11,918 bases of DNA from Prevotellaceae bacterium (GTDB lineage: Bacteria > Bacteroidota > Bacteroidia > Bacteroidales > UBA932): NCBI GenBank assembly GCA_031289385.1, contig JAITPP010000193.1, positions 1 to 11,918 of the forward strand. Reading direction: 5' to 3'. Both the position numbers and the translations under genes were made by a program. The notes beneath the pieces were generated by a model, which worked only from the letters and a program-made list of their open reading frames with translations, did not search any database and had not been told where the DNA came from. How positions within the stretch are numbered: the first letter of the stretch is position 1; each line of letters starts with the position of its first letter. Below are positions 1 through 6,323 of the stretch, piece after piece.

Positions 1-35
1 ACTTATTTGTTGATTTGAGATAAGCACGCAGATAA
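1..35. repeat. Partial copy of dispersed intergenic repeat, 35-bp direct repeat with 84-118
   Basis: Bases 1-35 are repeated exactly at 84-118 (83-bp period). Both copies carry the core tttgttgatttg (6-17 and 89-100) followed by gcacgcagata. The first copy breaks off where the second continues into the full element, so it is a truncated copy. Seen directly in the sequence; no function is claimed. Confidence 0.85.
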
Positions 36-44
36 AAAAATAGT

Positions 45-72
45 GGTTAATGATTAATGATTAATGGTTAAT
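45..72. repeat. Heptamer array, four units (GGTTAAT/GATTAAT)
   Basis: Four consecutive 7-nt units at 45-51, 52-58, 59-65 and 66-72 read GGTTAAT, GATTAAT, GATTAAT, GGTTAAT: two variants differing at one base, in the order A-B-B-A. A decayed fifth unit may follow. It lies between the two copies of the 35-bp repeat. Confidence 0.8.
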
Positions 73-83
73 AGCGATTAAAT

Positions 84-145
84 ACTTATTTGTTGATTTG
101 AGATAAGCACGCAGATAATGCAGATAAAACGGATTTACACAGATT
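84..145 (-). repeat. Dispersed intergenic repeat, full copy A
   Basis: Read on the minus strand, this element matches 5400-5456 on the plus strand almost base for base. Both have aatctg-Y-gtaaatccgt, then tatctgc-R-ttatctg-Y-gtgc, then tcaaatcaacaaat, with a short length difference before the last block. Two near-identical intergenic copies in opposite orientation show a dispersed repeat. Similar cacagatt/ggatttac strings are, from memory, common between genes in Bacteroidota, but I could not search for them. Confidence 0.75.
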
Positions 146-163
146 TTTTTTGGGGTTAAAATA

Positions 164-198
164 TTTGTTCTTTGTTCTTGATTCTTGATTCTTTGTTC
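164..198. repeat. Heptamer array, five units (TTTGTTC/TTGATTC)
   Basis: Five consecutive 7-nt units at 164-170, 171-177, 178-184, 185-191 and 192-198 read TTTGTTC twice, TTGATTC twice, then TTTGTTC, giving the order A-A-B-B-A. The last unit supplies the TTTG that sits in the -33 position of the promoter for the ABC exporter. Confidence 0.85.
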
Positions 199-221
199 TT
201 TTTATATTTTTTCTACCTTTG
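192..221 (+). promoter_or_regulatory. Bacteroidota-type promoter for the ABC exporter operon
   Basis: The -7 element TACCTTTG is at 214-221, fitting TAnnTTTG. A -33 TTTG at 192-195 lies 18 bp upstream. The start codon at 238 is 16 bp after the -7 box, so the leader would be short. No Shine-Dalgarno sequence is visible, which is usual in this phylum. Confidence 0.7.
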
Positions 222-237
222 CAAAAAATAAAAAAGA

Positions 238-1134
238 ATGAATATAATTCTCGAAATTGATAAGTTAAGCAAGCATTTCGGACAGTTGGTTGCCGTTGAC
301 GATATTAGTTTTTCGGTTGAAAAAGGAAATGTTTACGGACTTTTGGGACCTAACGGCAGCGGCAAAACTACAACATTAGGAATGATTCTTAATGTTGTAA
401 ATCCCACAAAAGGTACGTGGCGTTGGTTTGGCGAGGCTCATAATTACAATTCGCTGAGAAAGATAGGCGCAATAATCGAGCGTCCCAATTTTTATCCTTA
501 TCTGTCGGCGGCAAAAAATCTTGAAATAGTTGCAAACATTAAACAAGTTCCGTTTTCGCGAGTAGATGAAAAATTGGAAATGGTAGATTTATTACATCGT
601 AAACACGATAAATTTTCGGCATTTTCGCTGGGAATGAAACAACGACTTGCAATTGCCGCTGCGCTGCTAAACAATCCCGAAGTGCTTATTCTTGACGAGC
701 CTACCAACGGACTCGACCCGCAAGGAATAATAAAAATACGCGAAATAATACAACAAATTGCCGACATCGGAACAACAATTATTCTTGCAAGCCATTTGCT
801 CGACGAGGTTGAAAAAGTGTGTTCGCACGTGGTTGTGCTTAATAAAGGGAAAAGCATTTATTGCGGCGCGGTTGAAAATATGTCGAACGAACTCGGATAT
901 TTTGAACTTGGAACAACAAATATCGCCGAACTTGTGAATATTCTTGAAAAAATGCCGCATTTCGAAAAAATTGTATGCAAACAAAACCTCATTACCGCAA
1001 CTTTAAACGCCGATTTGGATGCCGAAGAACTCAACAAAACGCTTGTGGAACATGGAATTTTTCTAAATCATTTGGTAAAACGCAAAGACAATCTCGAACA
1101 ACAATTTCTTAATCTTATAAAAAAACAAAACTGA
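238..1134 (+). CDS. ABC transporter ATP-binding protein, BcrA/LanF-like
   Basis: This 298-residue protein is the nucleotide-binding subunit of an ABC exporter. Walker A GPNGSGKT is at residues 37-44, the signature SLGMKQ at 130-135, Walker B VLILDEP at 149-155, the D-loop NGLD at 157-160 and the H-loop His at 186. At the Q-loop position the protein has Glu81 (IIERPNFYP). A Glu there is typical of the lantibiotic-immunity LanF / bacitracin BcrA branch, as is the LGMKQRL form of the signature. The tail after about residue 210 is family-variable. ATG 238 lies just downstream of a good promoter. The stop overlaps the permease start by one base (TGATG), so the two are translationally coupled. Export of an antimicrobial peptide or self-protection is an inference from the subfamily; no bacteriocin gene or two-component system is present here, so the substrate is unknown. 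Confidence 0.93.
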   Translation: MNIILEIDKLSKHFGQLVAVDDISFSVEKGNVYGLLGPNGSGKTTTLGMILNVVNPTKGTWRWFGEAHNYNSLRKIGAIIERPNFYPYLSAAKNLEIVANIKQVPFSRVDEKLEMVDLLHRKHDKFSAFSLGMKQRLAIAAALLNNPEVLILDEPTNGLDPQGIIKIREIIQQIADIGTTIILASHLLDEVEKVCSHVVVLNKGKSIYCGAVENMSNELGYFELGTTNIAELVNILEKMPHFEKIVCKQNLITATLNADLDAEELNKTLVEHGIFLNHLVKRKDNLEQQFLNLIKKQN

Positions 1135-1943
1135 TGTTACGATTATTAAAATTAGAATGGAATAAAATATACAGTTACAAAACAGCACGAATATTTACAA
1201 TTCTGTATTTTGTTTTACTTGCCTCGATGGGATTTTTGGTAGTGATAATAAAACCATCGATAGGCGGAATATCGCTTAATTTGGCGCAGTTGGGCGCATA
1301 TATTTTTCCGTATGTATGGCAAAACATATCGTACTTTGCCGATTTCGGCTCTATATTTTTGGCGATAATTATAATTACAAATATTACCAACGAATACACG
1401 TATCGAACTATAAAACAAAATCTTATTGACGGTTTAACAAAAAAAGAATTTTTGTTGTCGAAATTGCTTGTAAGTTTAATTTTTGCAGGCTTGTCAACAC
1501 TGTTGGTTTTTATTACCTGTTTGGGATTGGGCTTGATTTACACAAAAAATCCCGTATCGGTTTTTACAGGCGCAGAATTTGTGTTGGGATATTTTCTGAA
1601 ATTGAGCGTATTTTTTTCGCTTTGCACTTTTCTGGCGTTTTATGTTCGCAAGTCGGGATTTACTTTTATGCTGATATTTTTATGGCGAATCGCCGAACTT
1701 ATTTTGTTGGGAATCGAGCGTTTTAATTCAAATTCAACATCATTTTTTCTATCAAATTTATTTCCGGCAAATGCAGCTGCAAAATTATTACCATTTCCCA
1801 ATATACAATTTCAAAATTTTATGACGGGAAAGACAGTTTTTTCATTATCCGAATTTCCCGCCGAATACTGTTTTGTGGTGATTGCGTATATTTCCGTTTT
1901 TATATTTTTATCGTACCGATTGCTGAAAAACAGGGATTTGTAG
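1134..1943 (+). CDS. ABC-2 type transporter permease
   Basis: This 269-residue integral membrane protein is the partner of the preceding ATPase. Hydrophobic segments lie at about 18-39, 66-83, 108-136, 149-170, 174-193 and 244-262, giving six membrane spans. After the second span comes NEYTYRTIKQNLIDGLTKKE, the short conserved region seen in ABC-2 permeases of the bacitracin/lantibiotic-immunity type, where a cytoplasmic coupling helix contacts the ATPase. The C-terminus RLLKNRDL is also typical. It starts on the ATG overlapping the ATPase stop and has no other plausible start. With the ATPase it would form a 2+2 half-transporter complex in the inner membrane. Only one permease gene is present, as in BcrAB-like systems rather than the two of LanFEG. 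The substrate is unknown. Confidence 0.9.
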   Translation: MLRLLKLEWNKIYSYKTARIFTILYFVLLASMGFLVVIIKPSIGGISLNLAQLGAYIFPYVWQNISYFADFGSIFLAIIIITNITNEYTYRTIKQNLIDGLTKKEFLLSKLLVSLIFAGLSTLLVFITCLGLGLIYTKNPVSVFTGAEFVLGYFLKLSVFFSLCTFLAFYVRKSGFTFMLIFLWRIAELILLGIERFNSNSTSFFLSNLFPANAAAKLLPFPNIQFQNFMTGKTVFSLSEFPAEYCFVVIAYISVFIFLSYRLLKNRDL

Positions 1944-1951
1944 TTGGGGAT

Positions 1952-1993
1952 AGTCGTTAGTATTTAGTCGTTAGTATTTAGTCGTTGGTATTT
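1952..1993. repeat. Heptamer array, three 14-bp units made of alternating 7-mers
   Basis: AGTCGTTAGTATTT is repeated at 1952-1965, 1966-1979 and 1980-1993, the last with one change (TTGG for TTAG). Each 14-mer is two related 7-mers, AGTCGTT and AGTATTT, so the array is six heptamers in strict alternation. It begins nine bases after the permease stop codon. Confidence 0.85.
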
Positions 1994-2010
1994 TTATTTA
2001 TACTGCGCTC

Positions 2011-2046
2011 GTTTATAATTTTAAAATTATTTAATCTGTTATAAAC
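2011..2046. other. AT-rich inverted repeat between convergent genes
   Basis: GTTTATAA (2011-2018) pairs with TTATAAAC (2039-2046) across a 20-base spacer that contains the palindrome AATTTTAAAATT. It lies 68 bases after the permease stop. The stem is weak and no clear T-tract follows, so calling it a terminator would be speculative. Confidence 0.25.
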
Positions 2047-2137
2047 AAATGAAACTTAATAATCAAATCCTTTATTGCCCGCACCTAACAACTGCTGTAT
2101 CTGATAAATATGTGTAAATTAAATTCATTATATTAAG

Positions 2138-2161
2138 TGGAAAATACAAAACTATTTTCCA
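2138..2161 (-). terminator. Hairpin across the stop codon of the immunity-like gene, possible terminator
   Basis: TGGAAAATA (2138-2146) and TATTTTCCA (2153-2161) form a perfect 9-bp stem around a six-base loop, CAAAAC. The TAG stop of the minus-strand gene (2152-2154) is inside it. The two genes here converge, so a terminator is expected, but there is no strong U-tract on either side. The structure is certain; its function is a guess. Confidence 0.35.
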
Positions 2162-2475
2162 TGTGCTACTTTTAATATTTTACAATCTTTTTTTTGTATT
2201 TCAATATATGCAGCCCCGCCTTTATTGGTTTTTAACGTTCCTTGCACTATCCATACATTATCTATTAACTCTGCGTTGAATGGCTTTTCGTATTCTATAA
2301 CATCACCATATATTGGATACCAAATAGTTTCTGCTATTTTTATTGCCGTTTCTTCATCCGGAACAAATCCCTTTTCTGGTATGTAACTAAAATTTTTTGA
2401 ATATAGATAGTTATATCCGACAAATAATACTACTACTAATAGTGATATTATTATAAAAATTCTTCTATGTTTCAT
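2152..2475 (-). CDS. NTF2-fold immunity-like protein (YbbC/YhhH type), membrane-anchored
   Basis: With the start at 2475 (MKHRRIF) the protein has 107 residues. An upstream ATG at 2535 would add 20 polar residues before the hydrophobic segment and leave only an eight-base leader after the -7 box, so 2475 is preferred. Residues 6-24 form one membrane anchor or uncleaved signal. Residues 36-107 resemble the NTF2-like immunity domain of YbbC/YhhH proteins: GFVPDEETAIKIAETIWYPI, then KPFNAEL, VWIVQGTLKTNKGG, and the end KILKVAHGK. In polymorphic toxin systems such proteins are thought to protect against a cognate toxin, often next to Rhs genes. No toxin, Rhs or Hcp gene is visible here, so this copy is an orphan, and the immunity role is an inference from the family. 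It stands alone on its strand, divergent from the lamin-tail gene. Confidence 0.75.
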   Translation of the reverse strand: MKHRRIFIIISLLVVVLFVGYNYLYSKNFSYIPEKGFVPDEETAIKIAETIWYPIYGDVIEYEKPFNAELIDNVWIVQGTLKTNKGGAAYIEIQKKDCKILKVAHGK

Positions 2476-2540
2476 TATTATAAATTTATTAATTTTCAAT
2501 TTGTTATATTTACCACGTTTAAGTAATAAAAACAACCTTT

Positions 2541-2556
2541 TACTTTTGCAAATTTA
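2541..2556. promoter_or_regulatory. Back-to-back -7 elements
   Basis: TACTTTTG (2541-2548, plus strand) abuts CAAATTTA (2549-2556), which reads TAAATTTG on the minus strand. Both fit TAnnTTTG. The minus element would give the immunity-like gene a leader of roughly 65-70 bases to its ATG at 2475. The plus element points to the lamin-tail gene but lies far upstream. No convincing -33 box was seen for either. Confidence 0.4.
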
Positions 2557-2684
2557 ATAATAAAAGTTCATAAAACATTAAAAAATTAATTTTGGGAGAT
2601 TATTAACTTTATTCTTTTCCATTGTAAAAGTTACTTTTAACAGTTGAATTTTAAAAAATATTTTTTATTTTCAAAATAAAATAC

Positions 2685-2692
2685 TATTTTTG
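2685..2692 (+). promoter_or_regulatory. -7 promoter element for the lamin-tail gene
   Basis: TATTTTTG fits TAnnTTTG and ends 22 bases before the ATG at 2715. No clear TTTG is present at -33, so this rests on the -7 box and its position. Confidence 0.5.
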
Positions 2693-2714
2693 TAAATCAA
2701 TAAACTTAAAAACA

Positions 2715-5333
2715 ATGAAATGTAAATTGTGTATATTGATTTTTTTGTTGCCGATTTTGATGAATGCTCAAATTGCAGAAGATTTTGAATCGCGCAATAT
2801 CGGCAGTTGGAAGCAAACGCCCGAAAACCGTTGGGCTGCCTCGCAAACGGATGCTATTGAAGGCAATTTTTCGTTAAAACATATTTTTGATAATACCGCA
2901 ACAGGATACGACAGAATTTCTACACCCGTTGAAAACATTGACGTTTCGACAGGCGATGTTAGGTGGAAATTTTTAATACGACACGGATATAATCCATCGT
3001 CATCAAACTTTTGGGCGGCATTTTTGATGAGCGATAAAGATGCGGAAATGATGATGAAAGACAGTGCGGTGAATGCTTATGCGATTGGCGTTAATCTAAA
3101 CGGCAGCAACGATTCTGTCTATCTTTATAAAATCACAAACGGCGTTGTAAGTCAGCTTATAAATACACATATTAATTGGGAAACAAATATAAAAACCACA
3201 GGAAAAGCCGCAATAGAAGTAACGCGAAAAACAAACGGCGAATGGCGCGTACGCATTGACGAAACAGGGAGTTTTGATAATTTTGAAGATGTCGGAACGC
3301 CTGTAATTGATAATACTCACAGCAATTTTAATCATTTCGGATTGCTTTACACTTACACTTCGAGTGCCGATCAACGCCTTTGGTTTGACAGACTTACAAT
3401 CACTTCGAGTGCATTGCCTGCGCAAATTTTAAGCATAAATAAATTAAGCAAAACACAACTTTCGATATCAATAAGCAAAGCGGTGGAAAGTGTCGAAAAC
3501 ATAAGTCTGACAAGCCAAAGCGGCGAAAATATAAATATAATTTCAACAAATATTGAAGGGCAAAATTTCGATAAAATTATTGTAAACACCGAACTTTTGC
3601 ACGGACGAAAATTTACAATTTTAATAAACAATATAACTGATAACGACGGCATTACAACAAACTTAAACAAAACGTTTTTTATTGATAATTTTGATTACGG
3701 CGATATTATTTTCAACGAAATAATGTTTCGTTCCGAGCCCGTTGCAGGCTTGCCAAACAGAAAATATATCGAACTTTACAATCGCACGCCTTATTCAATA
3801 AATTTGGGCGAATGGAAAATTTTGTACGGAACAAGCGGCGAATCGCGAATTTCTGCCGACAGCATTGCCGCCAATTCGTATGTTATTGTCTGCACATCAA
3901 GCGCAGTAGCCGATTTGTCGCCTTACGGAAAAGTTATTTCTGCCGTTTCGTTTCCGTCGTTGACGTATTCGGGACAAAATTTGCGGCTTATCGACAAAGA
4001 AAATACACTCGTATCGGCAGTTAATTATTTGCCTGATTGGCACAGCGATACAAGTAAAATAAAAGGAGGTTGGGCACTCGAAAAAATAGATTTTGATAAT
4101 CTTTCGGAATTAAGCAATAATTGGAAATCGAGCAATGATGCGCGGGGCGGAACTCCGTGTCAAAAAAACTCTGTGTTTGATGAAAATCGCGACACCGAAC
4201 CGCCCGTTCTTTTGCAATGGGAAATTATCGACAACAATAAGCTGCAACTGCATTTCAACGAGCCTGTAAATACAGAAATCGCATCGCAAAACGAAATTTA
4301 TTTTGTTGATAATAACATTGGAAATCCTGTAAACGCTATTGCCGAATATAATTTGGTAACATTAATTTTTGTTGATACCATTGAGATTGGCGTTATTTAT
4401 AATCTTGCAATACAAAATATTTTTGCCGACCTTGCCGAAAATAATCTTATTGATTTTACTATGAATTTTGGGAAAATGCACAAGCCTCAAAACGGCGATA
4501 TTATTGTAAATGAAGTGCTTTTTAATCCCTATCCTAATGGTGTTGATTTTGTTGAAATTTATAATCGTTCGCAAAAAAATATTAATTTAAATGATTTATA
4601 CGTGGCAACACTCAACAAAACTACGGGTTTGCTGCAAACGATATATCAAATTTCATCGGAAAACTATTTTTTGCAACCTGCTAATTTTGCAGTGCTTACA
4701 ACCAACGCCGAAATTGTAATGCAACAATATTTTGTGCAAAATCCGAATGTGATGATTTCAATGGCGAAACTTCCAACCTACGCCAACACCGACGGAACTG
4801 TTGTACTGCTTGACGAACAACAAAATACGATTGATGAATTTTCATACAACGAAAAAATGCACTTCAAATTTTTGACAAACGTAAAAGGCGTTTCGCTCGA
4901 ACGCACAAGTTACGAAAAACCTACAAACGACGCCAATAATTGGCATTCGGCATCAAGCGATGCCGGATACGCAACGCCTACTTACAAAAATTCACAAGCC
5001 GAATTTCAACACGAAAATTACGGTTTTGATATTTCGCCAAAAACATTTTCGCCCGACAGCGACGGCTTTGATGATGAATTGATAATCAATTACACAATGC
5101 CAGAATCGGGCTACATTGCCAACATAAAAATTTATGATTCGCAGGGACACCGAATTGCCAATATACAAAACAACGCTCTGCTTGGCACGCAAGGAAATTT
5201 TACATGGAACGGACTCGACAACAAAAATAAAAAAGTAAACGTCGGCATTTATATTGTTTATATTGAATATTTTAACCTGCAAGGCAAAGTTACACAAGAA
5301 AAGAAAACATGCGTTGTTGCGGCACGAAGATAG
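2715..5333 (+). CDS. Secreted lamin-tail domain protein with Ig-like domains and FlgD-like C-terminus
   Basis: This 872-residue protein begins with a signal peptide (KCK, a hydrophobic core, then a likely cut after MNA-Q at residues 18-19). Residues about 20-230 form a beta-rich module starting EDFES and ending RLWFDRLTI, like a concanavalin/jelly-roll domain. Residues about 235-325 look like a bacterial Ig-like domain. The first lamin-tail domain starts near residue 327 (YGDIIFNEIMF, KYIELYNRT) and runs to about 440. A second Ig-like domain (about 494-585, beginning EPPVLL) precedes the second lamin-tail domain from 594 (GDIIVNEVLF, DFVEIYNRS) to about 715. Residues about 770-872 (FSPDSDGFDDE, then TWNGLDNKNKKVNVGIYIVY) are a FlgD-like or type-B-like C-terminal domain, suggesting export to the surface, perhaps by the type IX system. 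Such proteins are often linked to extracellular nucleases, but no nuclease domain is present. Its job is unknown; structural or adhesive is a guess. Confidence 0.85.
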   Translation: MKCKLCILIFLLPILMNAQIAEDFESRNIGSWKQTPENRWAASQTDAIEGNFSLKHIFDNTATGYDRISTPVENIDVSTGDVRWKFLIRHGYNPSSSNFWAAFLMSDKDAEMMMKDSAVNAYAIGVNLNGSNDSVYLYKITNGVVSQLINTHINWETNIKTTGKAAIEVTRKTNGEWRVRIDETGSFDNFEDVGTPVIDNTHSNFNHFGLLYTYTSSADQRLWFDRLTITSSALPAQILSINKLSKTQLSISISKAVESVENISLTSQSGENINIISTNIEGQNFDKIIVNTELLHGRKFTILINNITDNDGITTNLNKTFFIDNFDYGDIIFNEIMFRSEPVAGLPNRKYIELYNRTPYSINLGEWKILYGTSGESRISADSIAANSYVIVCTSSAVADLSPYGKVISAVSFPSLTYSGQNLRLIDKENTLVSAVNYLPDWHSDTSKIKGGWALEKIDFDNLSELSNNWKSSNDARGGTPCQKNSVFDENRDTEPPVLLQWEIIDNNKLQLHFNEPVNTEIASQNEIYFVDNNIGNPVNAIAEYNLVTLIFVDTIEIGVIYNLAIQNIFADLAENNLIDFTMNFGKMHKPQNGDIIVNEVLFNPYPNGVDFVEIYNRSQKNINLNDLYVATLNKTTGLLQTIYQISSENYFLQPANFAVLTTNAEIVMQQYFVQNPNVMISMAKLPTYANTDGTVVLLDEQQNTIDEFSYNEKMHFKFLTNVKGVSLERTSYEKPTNDANNWHSASSDAGYATPTYKNSQAEFQHENYGFDISPKTFSPDSDGFDDELIINYTMPESGYIANIKIYDSQGHRIANIQNNALLGTQGNFTWNGLDNKNKKVNVGIYIVYIEYFNLQGKVTQEKKTCVVAARR

Positions 5334-5378
5334 AGGAGTTGGAAAGTTTTTAAAGTTTATAAAGTTATAAAGATTTTT

Positions 5379-5390
5379 CAAATCAACAAA
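5379..5390 (+). repeat. Short copy of the caaatcaacaaa module
   Basis: CAAATCAACAAA recurs exactly at 5444-5455 and 10927-10938, and in reverse complement at 6-17 and 89-100. All copies are intergenic. Here and at 5444-5455 it flanks the larger dispersed repeat on both sides. Confidence 0.7.
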
Positions 5391-5399
5391 TTAACAAAA

Positions 5400-5456
5400 A
5401 ATCTGCGTAAATCCGTCGTATCTGCGTTATCTGTGTGCCTTTTCAAATCAACAAAT
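5400..5456 (+). repeat. Dispersed intergenic repeat, copy B
   Basis: This is the second full copy of the element at 84-145, in the opposite orientation. It is built of repeated atctgYgt-like blocks and ends in caaatcaacaaat. It fills most of the gap between two convergent genes, and further caaatcaa units run to the stop codon of the CPBP gene. No ORF or GC-rich hairpin accompanies it. Confidence 0.75.
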
Positions 5457-5460
5457 CAAA

Positions 5461-6300
5461 TCAACAATTTCTCAACCCGTTTTTCGGTTTCAATATTTTA
5501 AAAAGCAATGCAAAACTCACTAAAAACATTGCCGCATATATGACTATGAGCCAAAAATTGTTTATTCCGTAAATTTCGGTGGCTGTTGCGTCAAAATCGT
5601 AGCCTAATTTTTCGCAGTAGTAATAATATACATATACGGCTAAACCGTTGTTTACAAAATGTATAAAAATACACGGAATTACTGAACGTGTTTTCCAATA
5701 AATCCAGCCCAAAAAACAGCCTATAACAAAAGCCGAAAATCCTTGCCATGGGTTTAAATGTATTACCGCAAATATTAATGCCGCCCACAAAATTCCCGCT
5801 CGTGGCGATATGTTTTTTATCAGTCCTTCGCAAATTATTCCGCGACAAATAATTTCTTCCAGCACAGGCGCGGCAACAACAACCGTAAGTATTGCAGGTA
5901 AACTTGATTTCATGGCTTCTTCTAACGCCTTTTTCATGCTTGGCGATATTTCCGGTAAAATCATTGTACCTATAATATCGGTTAATCCGCTTAAACCGAT
6001 TATTGCAGGAACAACAAGCACATAAACCCATGCGGAAACTTTGGCTTTGTAACAAACAAACGGTTTGTCGGCAATTTTATTTTTTAAATAAAATGCAGTT
6101 GAAACCAAAAAACCAAGTGCAAACACGTATTCAATCAATGTTATAATATCGGCGTCAATATTTGCTGCTTTTAATATTATGCCCAAAAATACCGCCACTG
6201 CTAATATCGGCATAAAAAATAATACCAAAAACCACGATTCTTTAAGATTCGGATAAAAATGTTTTTGTGTCGGATTTTCTTGTAAATAGTTGTTTTCCAT
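5461..6300 (-). CDS. CPBP family intramembrane metalloprotease
   Basis: This 279-residue, strongly hydrophobic protein belongs to the CPBP (CAAX protease and bacteriocin-processing, Abi) family of membrane glutamic/metallo-proteases. The diagnostic motifs are intact: EEIICR at 148-153 (EExxxR), FAVIH at 177-181 (FxxxH) and HFVNN at 214-218 (HxxxN). Membrane segments lie at about 24-44, 52-71, 89-110, 133-147, 167-183, 188-203, 208-226 and 248-270. The start at 6300 places a short cytoplasmic tail before the first span. It lies 23 bases after fic on the same strand with no promoter consensus between them, so the two are probably co-transcribed. Bacterial members process peptides or act in bacteriocin self-immunity; the substrate here is unknown. 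The last codons run into a stretch of caaatcaa repeats. Confidence 0.88.
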   Translation of the reverse strand: MENNYLQENPTQKHFYPNLKESWFLVLFFMPILAVAVFLGIILKAANIDADIITLIEYVFALGFLVSTAFYLKNKIADKPFVCYKAKVSAWVYVLVVPAIIGLSGLTDIIGTMILPEISPSMKKALEEAMKSSLPAILTVVVAAPVLEEIICRGIICEGLIKNISPRAGILWAALIFAVIHLNPWQGFSAFVIGCFLGWIYWKTRSVIPCIFIHFVNNGLAVYVYYYYCEKLGYDFDATATEIYGINNFWLIVIYAAMFLVSFALLFKILKPKNGLRNC

Positions 6301-6323
6301 AATTATATTTTTTAATGTTCATC

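Noticed and set aside
1..118. CRISPR-like direct repeat
   Set aside because: Only two copies 83 bp apart, with a low-complexity heptamer array between them, and no cas genes.
2476..2535. Longer start (ATG 2535) for the immunity-like gene
   Set aside because: It would add a polar stretch before the membrane anchor and place the start eight bases past the putative transcript start region; the ATG at 2475 gives a normal leader and anchor.
5591..6055. 154-codon minus-strand frame inside the CPBP gene
   Set aside because: It overlaps the CPBP motifs in another frame and has shadow-like Arg/Cys-rich composition.
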